Assembly: GCF_013408415.1 (NCBI RefSeq)
Contig: NZ_JACCAA010000001.1
Span: 2,914,001-2,978,000, forward strand
Direction of reading: 5' to 3'
DNA length: 64,000 nt
Origin: Nocardioides daedukensis
Lineage (GTDB): Bacteria; Actinomycetota; Actinomycetes; Propionibacteriales; Nocardioidaceae
In this document: positions 52,847 to 63,151 of the stretch, one piece after another
How the letters are laid out: each line of letters starts with the position of its first letter
Position numbering within the stretch: position 1 is the first letter of the stretch
Position numbers and translations under genes: made by a program
Notes under the pieces: generated by a model
Databases searched by the model: none
What the model was told of the DNA's origin: nothing
The model's input: the letters and a program-made list of their open reading frames with translations, nothing else

Positions 52847-55453
52847 ATGAGCACACGCAAGACCCTCGTCGTGATCGGGAACGGCATGGTCGGTCACCGC
52901 TTCGTCCAGGCCTCCGTCGAGCGTGGCGTCACCGAACGCTTCGACATCGTGGTGGTCGGCGAGGAGCCGCGGGCGGCGTACGACCGGGTCGCGCTGACCA
53001 GCTTCTTCGAGGTCGGCGCCGAGCAGCTCTCCTTCCTCCCCGAGGGCGAGTACGACGACCCGCGGGTGCGGCTGGTCCTCGACACCGCGGTCACCGCGAT
53101 CGATCGTGACGCCCGCACCGTCAGCCTCGGCACCGGCGAGGTGATCGGCTTCGACGTCGCCGTGATGGCCACCGGGGCGGCGCCCTTCGTGCCGCCGGTG
53201 CCCGGCAAGGACCTCGACAACGTCTTCGTCTATCGCACGATCGAGGACCTCGAGGCGATCCGCGAGGCAGCGAAGAGCGCCAAGGCGGGTGTCGTCATCG
53301 GTGGTGGCCTGCTCGGCCTGGAAGCCGCCAATGCCCTGCACCAGCTGGGGATCGAGGCCCACGTCGTCGAGATGGCACCTCGCCTGATGGCGGTGCAGGT
53401 CGACGATGCCGGTGGCGCCACGCTCAAGCGGCACATCGAGAACCTCGGGCTCGGCGTACACACCTCGGTGCTGACCGAGCGGATCGTCGGCGACGACTCC
53501 GACGGGACCGGCGGCAAGGTCAGCGGCCTCAAGTTCAAGGACAACGACACCCCGCTCGACGTCGACCTGGTGATCTTCTCCGCCGGCATTCGGCCCCGCG
53601 ACCAGCTCGCCCGCGACTGCGGCATCGAGGTCGCCGAGCGCGGCGGCGTCCTGGTCAACGAGCGACTCCAGACCAGCGATCCGGCGATCTACGCGATCGG
53701 CGAGTGCGCGGCGCCGGCCGGGAAGATGTACGGCCTGGTGGCCCCCGGCTACCAGATGGCCGAGATCGTGGCCGACCACCTGGTCAGCGCCGGGAGTGCG
53801 GCGGCCTTCGAGGGTGCGGACATGTCCACCAAGCTGAAGCTGCTCGGCGTCGACGTGGCCTCGTTCGGGGACGCGTTCGCGACCACCCCGGGTGCCCTCG
53901 AGCTGGTCTTCGCCGACGCAGTGGGCGGCGTCTACAAGAAGCTCGTCGTCCTCGAGCGGGACGAGCCCGAGGGTGGTTTCGTGCTCCTCGGCGGCGTCCT
54001 GGTCGGGGACGCATCGGCATACGGGATCCTGCGCCCGATGGTCTCCTCGGGGATGACGCTCCCGGAGAACCCGGAGGAGCTGATCCTGCCCGCAGCCCGC
54101 GCCGGTGGCGGTGCCGCCAAGATCGGCATGCCCGACGAGGCCGTCGTCTGCTCGTGCAACAACATCACCAAGGGCTCGATCTGCGCGACCATCGACGACA
54201 AGGGCTGCGCCGACCTGCCCTGCGTGAAGTCCTGCACCAAGGCCGGCACCGTGTGCGGCTCGTGCGTGCCGATCGTGAAGAACCTGCTCGCCGAACGCCT
54301 CGAGGCCTCCGGCGCCGTGGTGAACAAGGGCATCTGCGAGCACTTCGACCTGACCCGCCAGGAGCTCTTCGACGTCATCGCGATCCACGGCTTCCAGCGC
54401 TTCGACGATATCGTCACCGCTCACGGACGTGGCCGCGGATGCGACATCTGCAAGCCCGCGGTCGCCAGCATCCTGGCCAGCCAGTTCAACGGGCACGTGC
54501 TCGACCCGACGACTGCGAACCTGCAGGACACCAACGACGCCTACCTGGCCAACATCCAGCGCAACGGCACCTATTCGGTGGTGCCGCGCATCCCCGGCGG
54601 CGAGATCACCCCGGACAAGCTGATCGTGATCGGTGAGGTGGCCCGCGACTTCAACCTCTACACCAAGATCACCGGCGGTCAGCGGATCGACCTCTTCGGT
54701 GCCCGGATGGAGGAGCTGCCGAAGATCTGGAAGCGCCTGGTCGACGCCGGCTTCGAGTCCGGCCACGCCTATGGCAAGTCGCTGCGGACGGTGAAGTCCT
54801 GCGTGGGATCGACCTGGTGCCGCTACGGCGTACAGGACTCGGTCCAGATGGCGATCGACCTGGAGCTGCGCTATCGCGGCCTGCGCAGCCCGCACAAGCT
54901 CAAGGGCGGCGTCTCCGGGTGTGCCCGCGAGTGTGCGGAGGCACGGGGCAAGGACTTCGGGGTGATCGCCACCGAGAAGGGCTGGAACCTCTATGTCTGC
55001 GGCAACGGCGGTGCCATCCCGGCGCACGCGCAACTGCTCGTCTCCGACGTCTCCGGCGAGGATCTGGTCCGCTATCTCGACCGGTTCCTGATGTACTACA
55101 TCCGCACCGCCGACCGGCTCCAGCGCACCTCCACCTGGCTGGGCACCATCGACGGTGGCCTGGACCGGGTCCGCGAGATCGTCGTCGACGACGCCCTGGG
55201 CCTGGGGGCCGAGCTCGAGGCGGAGATGGCCCGCCACGTCGAGACCTACTTCGACGAGTGGAAGGCGACCATCGAGGACGAGGAGAAGCTGTCCCGCTTC
55301 GTCTCGTTCGTCAATGCCCCCGGCGTCCCGGACCCCAACATCAGCTTCGCCGACACCGAGCGCGGTCCGATGGTTCCGGCGATGGCAGGTGGACCGGTCA
55401 GCCTGGGTACGACGATCCCGGTCGGCGCGCCTTCGACGGCAGGAGTGAAGTGA
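52847..55453 (+). CDS. nirB: NADH-dependent assimilatory nitrite reductase large subunit NirB
   Basis: An 868-residue siroheme enzyme. The FAD/NAD part (about 1-400) has IGNGMVGHRFVQ and VIGGGLLGLEAANAL. A BFD-like [2Fe-2S] domain follows (about 425-485: VVCSCNNITKGSIC, CVKSC, CGSC). The sulfite/nitrite reductase domain has the [4Fe-4S]-siroheme Cys pairs SCVGSTWCRYG (C-x5-C) and SGCARECAE (C-x3-C). It reduces nitrite to ammonium with NADH. ATG 52847 follows AAGGA. Its stop overlaps nirD by one base. Confidence 0.96.
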   Translation: MSTRKTLVVIGNGMVGHRFVQASVERGVTERFDIVVVGEEPRAAYDRVALTSFFEVGAEQLSFLPEGEYDDPRVRLVLDTAVTAIDRDARTVSLGTGEVIGFDVAVMATGAAPFVPPVPGKDLDNVFVYRTIEDLEAIREAAKSAKAGVVIGGGLLGLEAANALHQLGIEAHVVEMAPRLMAVQVDDAGGATLKRHIENLGLGVHTSVLTERIVGDDSDGTGGKVSGLKFKDNDTPLDVDLVIFSAGIRPRDQLARDCGIEVAERGGVLVNERLQTSDPAIYAIGECAAPAGKMYGLVAPGYQMAEIVADHLVSAGSAAAFEGADMSTKLKLLGVDVASFGDAFATTPGALELVFADAVGGVYKKLVVLERDEPEGGFVLLGGVLVGDASAYGILRPMVSSGMTLPENPEELILPAARAGGGAAKIGMPDEAVVCSCNNITKGSICATIDDKGCADLPCVKSCTKAGTVCGSCVPIVKNLLAERLEASGAVVNKGICEHFDLTRQELFDVIAIHGFQRFDDIVTAHGRGRGCDICKPAVASILASQFNGHVLDPTTANLQDTNDAYLANIQRNGTYSVVPRIPGGEITPDKLIVIGEVARDFNLYTKITGGQRIDLFGARMEELPKIWKRLVDAGFESGHAYGKSLRTVKSCVGSTWCRYGVQDSVQMAIDLELRYRGLRSPHKLKGGVSGCARECAEARGKDFGVIATEKGWNLYVCGNGGAIPAHAQLLVSDVSGEDLVRYLDRFLMYYIRTADRLQRTSTWLGTIDGGLDRVREIVVDDALGLGAELEAEMARHVETYFDEWKATIEDEEKLSRFVSFVNAPGVPDPNISFADTERGPMVPAMAGGPVSLGTTIPVGAPSTAGVK

Positions 55454-55800
55454 TGGAGGATTGGGAGAAGATCTGTCCATTCACCGCACTCGAGGTGGAG
55501 AGGGGAGTGACGGCGTTGGTGCACGGCCAGGCGGTCGCGATCTTCCGGACCCACGACGACGAGGTGTTCGCACTGGGAAACTACGACCCGTTCGCCAAGG
55601 CGAGCGTCCTCTCGCGTGGGATCGTCGGGACCCGGGGCGACGTGCCGTTCGTGGCCTCGCCCATGCACAAGCACGCCTTCGACCTGCGCACCGGCCAGTG
55701 CCTCGACGACGAGCAGGTTTCGGTGCCGTCCTACGAGGTGCGGATCGTGGACGGTGTGGTCCAGGTCGGACCGAGGCTTTCGCTGGAGGACTCGGCATGA
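55453..55800 (+). CDS. nirD: Nitrite reductase small subunit NirD
   Basis: A 115-residue Rieske-fold protein (WEKICPFTALEVERGVTALV, VFALGNYDPFAKASVLSRGIVGTRGDVPFVASPMHKHAFDLRTGQCL). As usual for NirD, the Rieske Cys-His cluster ligands are mostly absent, so it plays a structural role with NirB. ATG 55453 overlaps the nirB stop; its own stop overlaps the next ATG. Confidence 0.93.
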   Translation: MEDWEKICPFTALEVERGVTALVHGQAVAIFRTHDDEVFALGNYDPFAKASVLSRGIVGTRGDVPFVASPMHKHAFDLRTGQCLDDEQVSVPSYEVRIVDGVVQVGPRLSLEDSA

Positions 55801-56906
55801 CCCCGCTGCCACTCGACGGGTTCCGGATCGGAGTCACCGCGGCGCGGAAGGCTGCCGAGCAGTGTGCGCTCATCGAGCGGCGCGGGGGACAGGTCGAGTG
55901 GGCGCCCGCGCTGTCGGGCGACATCGGGACGATCGACGCCGATCAGCTGCGCAGCGCCACCCTCGACGTGCTGGCCCGCCCGGTCGACATGTTCATCGCG
56001 ACCACCGGGGTGGGCATCAAGGCCTGGTTCGGGGCTGCGGAGGAGTGGGACCTGGGTGTCGAGCTGCTCGAGCACCTTGCCGGCGCCGAGATCCTGGCCC
56101 GTGGCCCCAAGTCGGTCGGCGCCCTGCGTCGCGCCGGGCTGCGCGAGCTGTGGGCGCCGGAGTCGGAGTGCTTCGAGGACGTGCTCGCCCACCTGCGTGG
56201 CAGGGACCTGGCCGGCTTGCGGATCGTGGTCCAGGAGCACGGCCAGTCGCTCTCCAACGTCGCGCACGCGCTGCGTCGGCAAGGGGCCGAGGTGGACGTG
56301 GTGACGGTCTATCGGATCGAGGGCGCAGCCGACCCCGCGCCGCTGTTCCGGATGGTCGAGCTGATCGCGGACCACAAGCTCGACGCGGTCACCTTCACCT
56401 CCGCGCCCGCCGTGGCCGCGCTGATGGACATCGCCGCGGTCGTGGGTCGGCGCGACGACGTCGTGGCCGCCTTCCAGGCCGATGTGGTTGCCTCCTGCGT
56501 CGGCCCGGTCACCGCAGCAGCCTTTGAGATGTGGGGCGTGCCGACCATCTCGCCCGAGCGCTCACGCACGGCGGCGATGATCAAGCAGCTCGAGTCCGAG
56601 CTCCCGTTGCGCCGGGACGGCCTGGCGATCGAGGTCGCCGGACATGCGCTGCTTCTGCACGGGGACGTGGTGCTGCTCGACGGTGTCGCGGTGCATCTCT
56701 CGCCGGCACCGCTGGCCGTCCTCAGCGCCCTGGTGGTCAACCCGGGCCACGTGGTCCCGCGTCGCGAGCTGCTCGCCGCGCTTCCCACCGGTCAGGCCTC
56801 CTCCGAACATGCCGTCGAGATGGCCGTCGCCCGACTGCGTGCGGCGCTGGGCACGACGGTGGTGCAGACCGTGGTCAAGCGCGGCTATCGATTGGCCGTG
56901 GGATGA
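55797..56906 (+). CDS. Uroporphyrinogen-III synthase-like protein fused to a winged-helix domain
   Basis: A 369-residue protein. About 1-265 is a HemD-like two-domain fold (FRIGVTAARKAAEQCALIERRGGQVEWAP, VDVVTVYRIEG, AVTFTSAPAVAALMD, VASCVGPVTAAAFEMWGV). About 275-369 is an OmpR-type winged helix (VVLLDGVAVHLSPAPLAVLSALVVNPGHVVPRRELLAALP, VQTVVKRGYRLAVG). The same fusion occurs next to nirBD in mycobacteria (Rv0260c type). It may supply siroheme precursor or regulate the nitrite operon; which is not settled. ATGA overlaps join it to nirD and the next gene. Confidence 0.87.
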   Translation: MTPLPLDGFRIGVTAARKAAEQCALIERRGGQVEWAPALSGDIGTIDADQLRSATLDVLARPVDMFIATTGVGIKAWFGAAEEWDLGVELLEHLAGAEILARGPKSVGALRRAGLRELWAPESECFEDVLAHLRGRDLAGLRIVVQEHGQSLSNVAHALRRQGAEVDVVTVYRIEGAADPAPLFRMVELIADHKLDAVTFTSAPAVAALMDIAAVVGRRDDVVAAFQADVVASCVGPVTAAAFEMWGVPTISPERSRTAAMIKQLESELPLRRDGLAIEVAGHALLLHGDVVLLDGVAVHLSPAPLAVLSALVVNPGHVVPRRELLAALPTGQASSEHAVEMAVARLRAALGTTVVQTVVKRGYRLAVG

Positions 56907-57637
56907 ACCGTCCGCGGCTGGTGACGGTCGCCCACGGCACGCGGGTCGCGGTGGGCAACCGGGTTGCTCGTGCCGTCACCGGTCTGGCCGGTCGGCGGCT
57001 CGGGGTGCCCGCCCACACGTCGTACGTCGAGCTCTGCCGGCCGCTGCTCGCCGACGTACTGGCCGAGGAACCGGGCCCGGCGATCGTCGTACCGCTGCTG
57101 CTCTCCACCGGCCACCATGCCCGCCACGACCTGCCGGCCTCGTTGGCGCGCGCACCGCATCCGGTGGTGCTGGCGGGTCCGCTCGGGCCGCACCCGCTGC
57201 TCGCGGAGGTGCTGGTACGTCGTCTGCTCGGCGCCGGTGCTCGACCTGGTGAGCCGGTGGTGCTCAGTGCCGCTGGGTCCAACGACCCGGCCGCGATGGC
57301 GGACCTGACTGAGGCTGCCCACCTGCTCGACCGGCGCTGGGACGCCCCGGTACGGCTGGCGACGCTGACCGGCCCCGGGTCGGGGTTGGAGGAGGTGATC
57401 GCCGAGGCGAGGCAGGATGGCCCAGTGGCGGTGGCGCCATACCTCCTGGCCACAGGTCACTTCCACAAGCAGACCCTGATCCGCGCGGGTGAGGCCGGCG
57501 CACGCCTGGTCTCCGGTGTGATCGGCCCGGACCCGCTGGTCGCGGAACTGGTCGCCCGCCGCTATCTGGCCGCCGCGAACCTGCATGTCTTGTGTCGCGA
57601 ACCGGCAGTTGTTGCGCGTCGAACCGTCAGTTGTTGA
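56903..57637 (+). CDS. CbiX/SirB-like sirohydrochlorin chelatase family, repeat-modified C-terminus
   Basis: A 244-residue protein with VTVAHGTRVAVGNRVARAVTGL at the N-terminus and a second half with ATGHFHKQTLIRAGEAG, that is two CbiX-type repeats with the metal-site His residues (HGTR and HFHK). It should insert Fe2+ (or Co2+) into sirohydrochlorin for siroheme, needed by NirB. The last 17 residues or so (HVLCREPAVVARRTVSC) and the TGA stop are encoded by family B repeat DNA (units at 57577, 57599 and 57621), so the native C-terminus has probably been replaced. Confidence 0.82.
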   Translation: MNRPRLVTVAHGTRVAVGNRVARAVTGLAGRRLGVPAHTSYVELCRPLLADVLAEEPGPAIVVPLLLSTGHHARHDLPASLARAPHPVVLAGPLGPHPLLAEVLVRRLLGAGARPGEPVVLSAAGSNDPAAMADLTEAAHLLDRRWDAPVRLATLTGPGSGLEEVIAEARQDGPVAVAPYLLATGHFHKQTLIRAGEAGARLVSGVIGPDPLVAELVARRYLAAANLHVLCREPAVVARRTVSC

Positions 57638-57842
57638 TGTCCGAACCTGCAGTTGTTGTTCGCCGAGCAGGCAGTTGTTGACGACCGAGCGGTCAGTTAT
57701 CAACGTCGAGCCGTCAGTTGTTGACACCCGAGAAGTCAGCCCTTGAGTCTGGGACGCCCGCAACAACTGCAGGCTCAAGCCGCAAGAACTGCAGGTTCGC
57801 GCCACAACAAGTGCAGGTTCGACGCGCAACAACTGCAGGTTC
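57577..57842. repeat. Family B strand-switching array between convergent cbiX-like gene and ispF
   Basis: Seven direct units (GAACCTGCAGTTGTTG and variants) start at 57577, 57599, 57621, 57643, 57665, 57687 and 57708: 22-bp period, the last step 21. The first three are inside the cbiX-like coding sequence. Four inverted units (CAACAACTGCAGGTTC type) end at 57776, 57798, 57820 and 57842, again exactly 22 bp apart. A spacer of about 35 bp separates the halves, and the outer ends touch the 3' ends of both genes. Confidence 0.88.
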
Positions 57843-57854
57843 GGCGGAAAAGAG

Positions 57855-58355
57855 TCAGGCCTCGCGGGCCCAGACGATCGCTGTCGCGATCGCAGCCACG
57901 CCCTCGCTGCGTCCGGTCAGCCCCAGTCCGTCGGTGGTGGTGGCGGACAGGGACACCGGCGCCCCTACGACCCCGGCCAGCACGGCCTCGGCCTCGCCAC
58001 GGCGTGAGCCGAGCCGCGGTCGATTGCCGATCACCTGGATCGCGACGTTGCCGATGACGAACCCCGCGGCCAGCACCCTGTGGCAGGTCTCGCCGAGCAG
58101 GGCGGTGCCCGAGGCGCCGGACCACTGCGGCTCGGCGGTGCCGAAGTTGGTGCCGAGGTCACCGAGCCCGGCCGCGGACAGCAGGGCATCACAGGCGGCG
58201 TGCGCGGCTACGTCCGCGTCCGAGTGCCCCTCGAGACCGGCGGGCTCGTCCGGCCAGGCCAGCCCGGCAAGCATCATCGGACGCCCGACCGCGAAGCGGT
58301 GCACGTCGGTGCCGATGCCGATTCGGGGGATGCCTGCGAGGGGAGAAGAAGTCAC
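57855..58355 (-). CDS. ispF: 2-C-methyl-D-erythritol 2,4-cyclodiphosphate synthase
   Basis: A 166-residue MEP-pathway enzyme with the metal-binding [10 protein letters not shown] (Asp-x-His), [29 protein letters not shown] and a C-terminal [21 protein letters not shown]. It makes the cyclic diphosphate intermediate of isoprenoid synthesis. GTG 58355 or 58358 is the start. The divergent oxidoreductase starts 30 nt away. IspD is not in the window. Confidence 0.94.
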   Translation of the reverse strand: MTSSPLAGIPRIGIGTDVHRFAVGRPMMLAGLAWPDEPAGLEGHSDADVAAHAACDALLSAAGLGDLGTNFGTAEPQWSGASGTALLGETCHRVLAAGFVIGNVAIQVIGNRPRLGSRRGEAEAVLAGVVGAPVSLSATTTDGLGLTGRSEGVAAIATAIVWAREA

Positions 58356-58384
58356 CACGTGATCATGCCTGACACGATGGAGCA

Positions 58385-59917
58385 ATGAGCACACCTCGCG
58401 CAGCGTGGGCCGGAGCCGGGATCATCGCCGGGCTCGCCGGCCTGGCGGTCAGCCATGCCGCAGCCATGGTCCTGACCTTGAGGTCCTCGCCGATCGTGTC
58501 GGTCGCCGAGACGATCATCGAGGTCGTCCCCGGCACGCTGATCGCGGGCGCGATCGACAATCTCGGCACCAACGACAAGCCGATCCTGGTGATCGGCATC
58601 TTCACGGTGATGATGATCCTGTCCGTCACCGCCGGCCAGCTGGCACGCCGCAACTGGTGGGCGCCGGTCCTGGTCTTCGCGGCGATGGGTCTGATGGCCC
58701 TCGGCGCGGTGCTGACCCGTCACGACGCGACAGCGCGCGACGTGGTGCCCGTGGCCGCCGGGGTGGTGACCTGGGTGGTGGTGCTCTCGTTCCTCACCGA
58801 CGCCCTGCTCCTCGAGGACCGCAGCCAGCAGTCATCCGAGACCCCCTCCGACTGGCACACCCGCCGCGGCTTCGTGCACAAGTCGGTGATCATCGGCGTG
58901 CTCACCGTGGGGATCGGCTACCTCGGCTCGTTCGTCGGCGGCAAGCGCCGCGAGGTCGAGAAGGCCCGCCAGCTGCTGCGCCTGCCGGTCACCCTGCCGA
59001 GCCGGCCCGACAACGTGTCGGTGCAGGTTCCGGGCATGCCCACGTGGCAGACACCGAACGACGAGTTCTACCAGATCCACACCGCCGTGATCGTGCCCGC
59101 GATCCAGCCCGACTCCTGGTCGATACGCATCCACGGGATGGTCGAGCGCGAGATGGTGCTGAGCTATCAGGACCTGATCGAGGCCCAGCTCACCGAGCGC
59201 TGGATCACGCTGAACTGCGTCTCGAACCAGGTCGGCGGCAACCTGATCGGCAACGCCTGGTGGAGCGGCGTGCTGCTGGCCGACCTGCTCGAGCGCGCCG
59301 GCTGCCACCCGGACGCCGACGCGGTCCTGCAGACATCGCACGACGGCTGGACCTGCGGCACCCCGTTGGACGCGCTCACCGACCCTGCACGCCACGCGAT
59401 GTTGGCGGTCGCGATGAACGGCGACCCGCTGCCGATCGATCACGGCTTCCCGGTACGCACGATCGTGCCGGGCCTCTACGGCTATGTCTCGGCCTGCAAG
59501 TGGGTGATCGATCTCGAGGTCACCCGGTTCGACGAGATTGAGGCCTACTGGACCGGCAAGGGCTGGTCGGAGCGCGGGCCGGTCAAGATCGCCTCCCGGA
59601 TCGACGTGCCCCACAACGGCAAGGACGTCGAGGCGGGGTCGGTGGTCATCGGCGGCCATGCCTGGTCGCAGCACACCGGCATCGACGGCGTACAGATCTC
59701 CCTCGACGGCGGCGACTGGCAGGACGTCCGCCTCGGTGGCGTGCCGAACAAGGACACCTGGGTGCAGTGGCGCGCCGAGGTCGACGTCGCCGAGGGCGAC
59801 CACGATGTGCGGGTCCGGGCGATCGGCGCCGACGGCACGGTGCAGACTGGGGCCCGCGCCGACGTCGTACCCGATGGCGCGACCGGCTGGCACGAGATCG
59901 GATTCAACGCGAAATGA
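58385..59917 (+). CDS. Membrane-anchored molybdopterin oxidoreductase, sulfite-oxidase fold
   Basis: A 510-residue protein. About 1-140 holds four membrane spans, with a fifth at about 167-185 ([19 protein letters not shown]), followed by the Mo-co domain (about 205-400). The Mo-ligand Cys is Cys278 in [12 protein letters not shown], and [15 protein letters not shown] and [20 protein letters not shown] are typical. The C-terminal part (about 410-510) is the Ig-like dimerisation domain of sulfite oxidases. Function is probably oxidation or reduction of an oxyanion or methionine sulfoxide outside the membrane; substrate unknown. The stop overlaps the next ATG (ATGA). Confidence 0.88.
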   Translation: MSTPRAAWAGAGIIAGLAGLAVSHAAAMVLTLRSSPIVSVAETIIEVVPGTLIAGAIDNLGTNDKPILVIGIFTVMMILSVTAGQLARRNWWAPVLVFAAMGLMALGAVLTRHDATARDVVPVAAGVVTWVVVLSFLTDALLLEDRSQQSSETPSDWHTRRGFVHKSVIIGVLTVGIGYLGSFVGGKRREVEKARQLLRLPVTLPSRPDNVSVQVPGMPTWQTPNDEFYQIHTAVIVPAIQPDSWSIRIHGMVEREMVLSYQDLIEAQLTERWITLNCVSNQVGGNLIGNAWWSGVLLADLLERAGCHPDADAVLQTSHDGWTCGTPLDALTDPARHAMLAVAMNGDPLPIDHGFPVRTIVPGLYGYVSACKWVIDLEVTRFDEIEAYWTGKGWSERGPVKIASRIDVPHNGKDVEAGSVVIGGHAWSQHTGIDGVQISLDGGDWQDVRLGGVPNKDTWVQWRAEVDVAEGDHDVRVRAIGADGTVQTGARADVVPDGATGWHEIGFNAK

Positions 59918-60678
59918 CCTTTCCCACACAGGGCGTCGCCCTCGTCGTCGGCGGTAGCGGCGGCATCGGCGCGGCCATCGCCACGCTCCTCGCCGAACGT
60001 GGCAGCAACGTCGCAGTCACCTATCGCGGCAATGCCGACGGCGGTATGGCGACCGCGGCGGCCGTCGAAGCCCTCGGTGCGCGCTCCGCGGCCCACCGCC
60101 TCGACGTCTCCGACCCCGAGGCCTGCTCGCGGGTGCTGGACGAGGTGGCCGCCCAGTTCGACGGGGTGCACACCCTGGTCCACGCCGCCGGACCGCACGT
60201 GCCGATGGTGCACCTGTCCCGGGTGACGCCGACGCAGATGGCCGAGCAGCTGCAGGCCGACGCCTCCGGCTTCTTCAACGTCGTCCACCCCGCGCTGGCC
60301 CACCTGCGCGCCAGCCGTGGCTCGATCGTCGCGGTCACCACCGCGGCCACGACCCGCTACCCGGTCCGCGACGGGCTCTCCGCCGGACCCAAGGGCGCGG
60401 TCGAGGCTCTGGTCCGCGGGCTCGCTGCCGAGGAGGGCCGATTCGGGGTGCGGGTCAACGCAGTCGGCCCCGGCATGCTCAGTGAGGGGATGGCCGAGCG
60501 GCTGATCGACTCCGGCGACCTGAGTCCCGAAGCCCTGGAGATCACCCGCGGCAACATCCCGCTGCGGACGTTCGGCACCGCTCGAGACATCGCCGAGGCG
60601 GTCTGCTTCCTGGCCTCGGGGGCTGCCGGGTTCATCTCGGGGCAGAAGCTGGACGTCGACGGGGGCTACGGCGCCTGA
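59914..60678 (+). CDS. SDR-family protein lacking the catalytic Tyr
   Basis: A 254-residue FabG-like SDR with ALVVGGSGGIGAAIATLLAERGSNVAVTYRG, LVHAAGPH, and a C-terminal FISGQKLDVDGGYGA. At the active site the expected Y-x-x-x-K reads S-A-G-P-K (in GLSAGPKGAVEAL) and the preceding Ser is Thr (VTTAATT). It may be inactive, use another residue, or have a scaffold role. It overlaps the upstream Mo-co gene stop by four bases. Confidence 0.82.
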   Translation: MTFPTQGVALVVGGSGGIGAAIATLLAERGSNVAVTYRGNADGGMATAAAVEALGARSAAHRLDVSDPEACSRVLDEVAAQFDGVHTLVHAAGPHVPMVHLSRVTPTQMAEQLQADASGFFNVVHPALAHLRASRGSIVAVTTAATTRYPVRDGLSAGPKGAVEALVRGLAAEEGRFGVRVNAVGPGMLSEGMAERLIDSGDLSPEALEITRGNIPLRTFGTARDIAEAVCFLASGAAGFISGQKLDVDGGYGA

Positions 60679-60726
60679 CCCCGCGCGAAATCGGTCCAGC
60701 GCTCGCCCGCCACTAGGATTGCGGGC

Positions 60727-62159
<1,433 letters not shown>

Positions 62160-62160
<1 letters not shown>

Positions 62161-63116
62161 TGGCCGGCAACTCACAGCGCAAGGGCGCGATCAAGAAGAC
62201 CGGGAAGGGCAACCCGACAGCCGGCTCCGGCGGTCGCGTCAAGCGCGGGCTCGAGGGCAAGGGCCCGACCCCGAAGGCGACCGAACGGCCCAACCACAAG
62301 GTCTACAAGCAGCGCAACAAGGTCGACAAGTCCGCCGCGGCCCGCCCCAAGCGTCGGGTGAACAAGGGCAGCGAGGCCGAGTGGATCGCCGGGCGCAACT
62401 CCGTCGTGGAGGCACTGCGCGGCGAGATGCCCGCGACCGCGATCTATGTCGTCGAGGGCACCGAGCGCGACGGTCGGCTCCGCGAGGCGTTCGCGCTCGC
62501 TGCCGACGCCAGCATTCCGCTGATGGAGGTCTCCCGGGTCGAGCTCGACCGGCTCACCGGCGGCGCCGTCCACCAGGGCCTGGCCGCCCGGATCCCGGCC
62601 TACGAATATGCCCACCCCGATGACTTCATGGACGCCGCGGCCGCGAACTCCGAGCCGGTGCTGATCGTCGCGCTCGACTCGATCACCGACCCGCGCAACC
62701 TCGGTGCCGTGGTCCGCTCCGCCTCGGGCTTCGGCGCGCACGGCGTGCTGATCCCCGAGCGTCGCGCCGCAGGGATGACCGCATCCGCGTGGAAGACCTC
62801 GGCAGGCGCTGCCGTGCGCCTCCCCGTCGCGCAGACCGTCAACCTGGTCCGCCAGCTCAAGGCCTACCAGGCCGCGGGCTGCATGGTCGTCGGCCTCGCG
62901 GCCGAGGGCGAGGTGGGCCTGCCCGACCTCGACCTGGCCACCGGTCCGCTCGTGGTCGTGGTCGGATCCGAGGGCAAGGGCCTGGGCCGACTCGTCGCCG
63001 AGACCTGCGACCAGCTGGTTTCGATCCCGATGGCCAACAACCTCGAGTCCCTCAACGCCGGAGTGGCAGCCTCGGTTGCGCTCTATGCGATCGCGCAGGC
63101 CCGCGCGGGCGCCTGA
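62160..63116 (+). CDS. rlmB: 23S rRNA 2'-O-ribose methyltransferase, RlmB/TrmH (SpoU) family
   Basis: A 318-residue protein: a basic N-terminal extension (about 1-75, KRGLEGKGPTPKATERPNHK), the L30e-like substrate domain (WIAGRNSVVEALRG), then the SpoU knot domain with ALDSITDPRNLGAVVRSASGFGAHGVLIPERR, VVVGSEGKGLGRLVAETCD and SIPMANNLESLNAGVAASVALY. It methylates G2251 or an equivalent site of 23S rRNA. The cysS-rlmB order is conserved in actinobacteria. Confidence 0.94.
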
Positions 63117-63151
63117 GTCGCCCATGCACCCAGCATGACAAGGTTGGCGCG

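Noticed and set aside
52799..55480. 893-codon minus-strand open frame opposite nirB
   Set aside because: The NirB cofactor motifs are on the plus strand; the minus frame has no recognisable domain.
57577..57842. Possible CRISPR array
   Set aside because: Units are contiguous with a 22-bp period and no unique spacers of 30 or more bases; orientation flips in the middle; no cas genes nearby.
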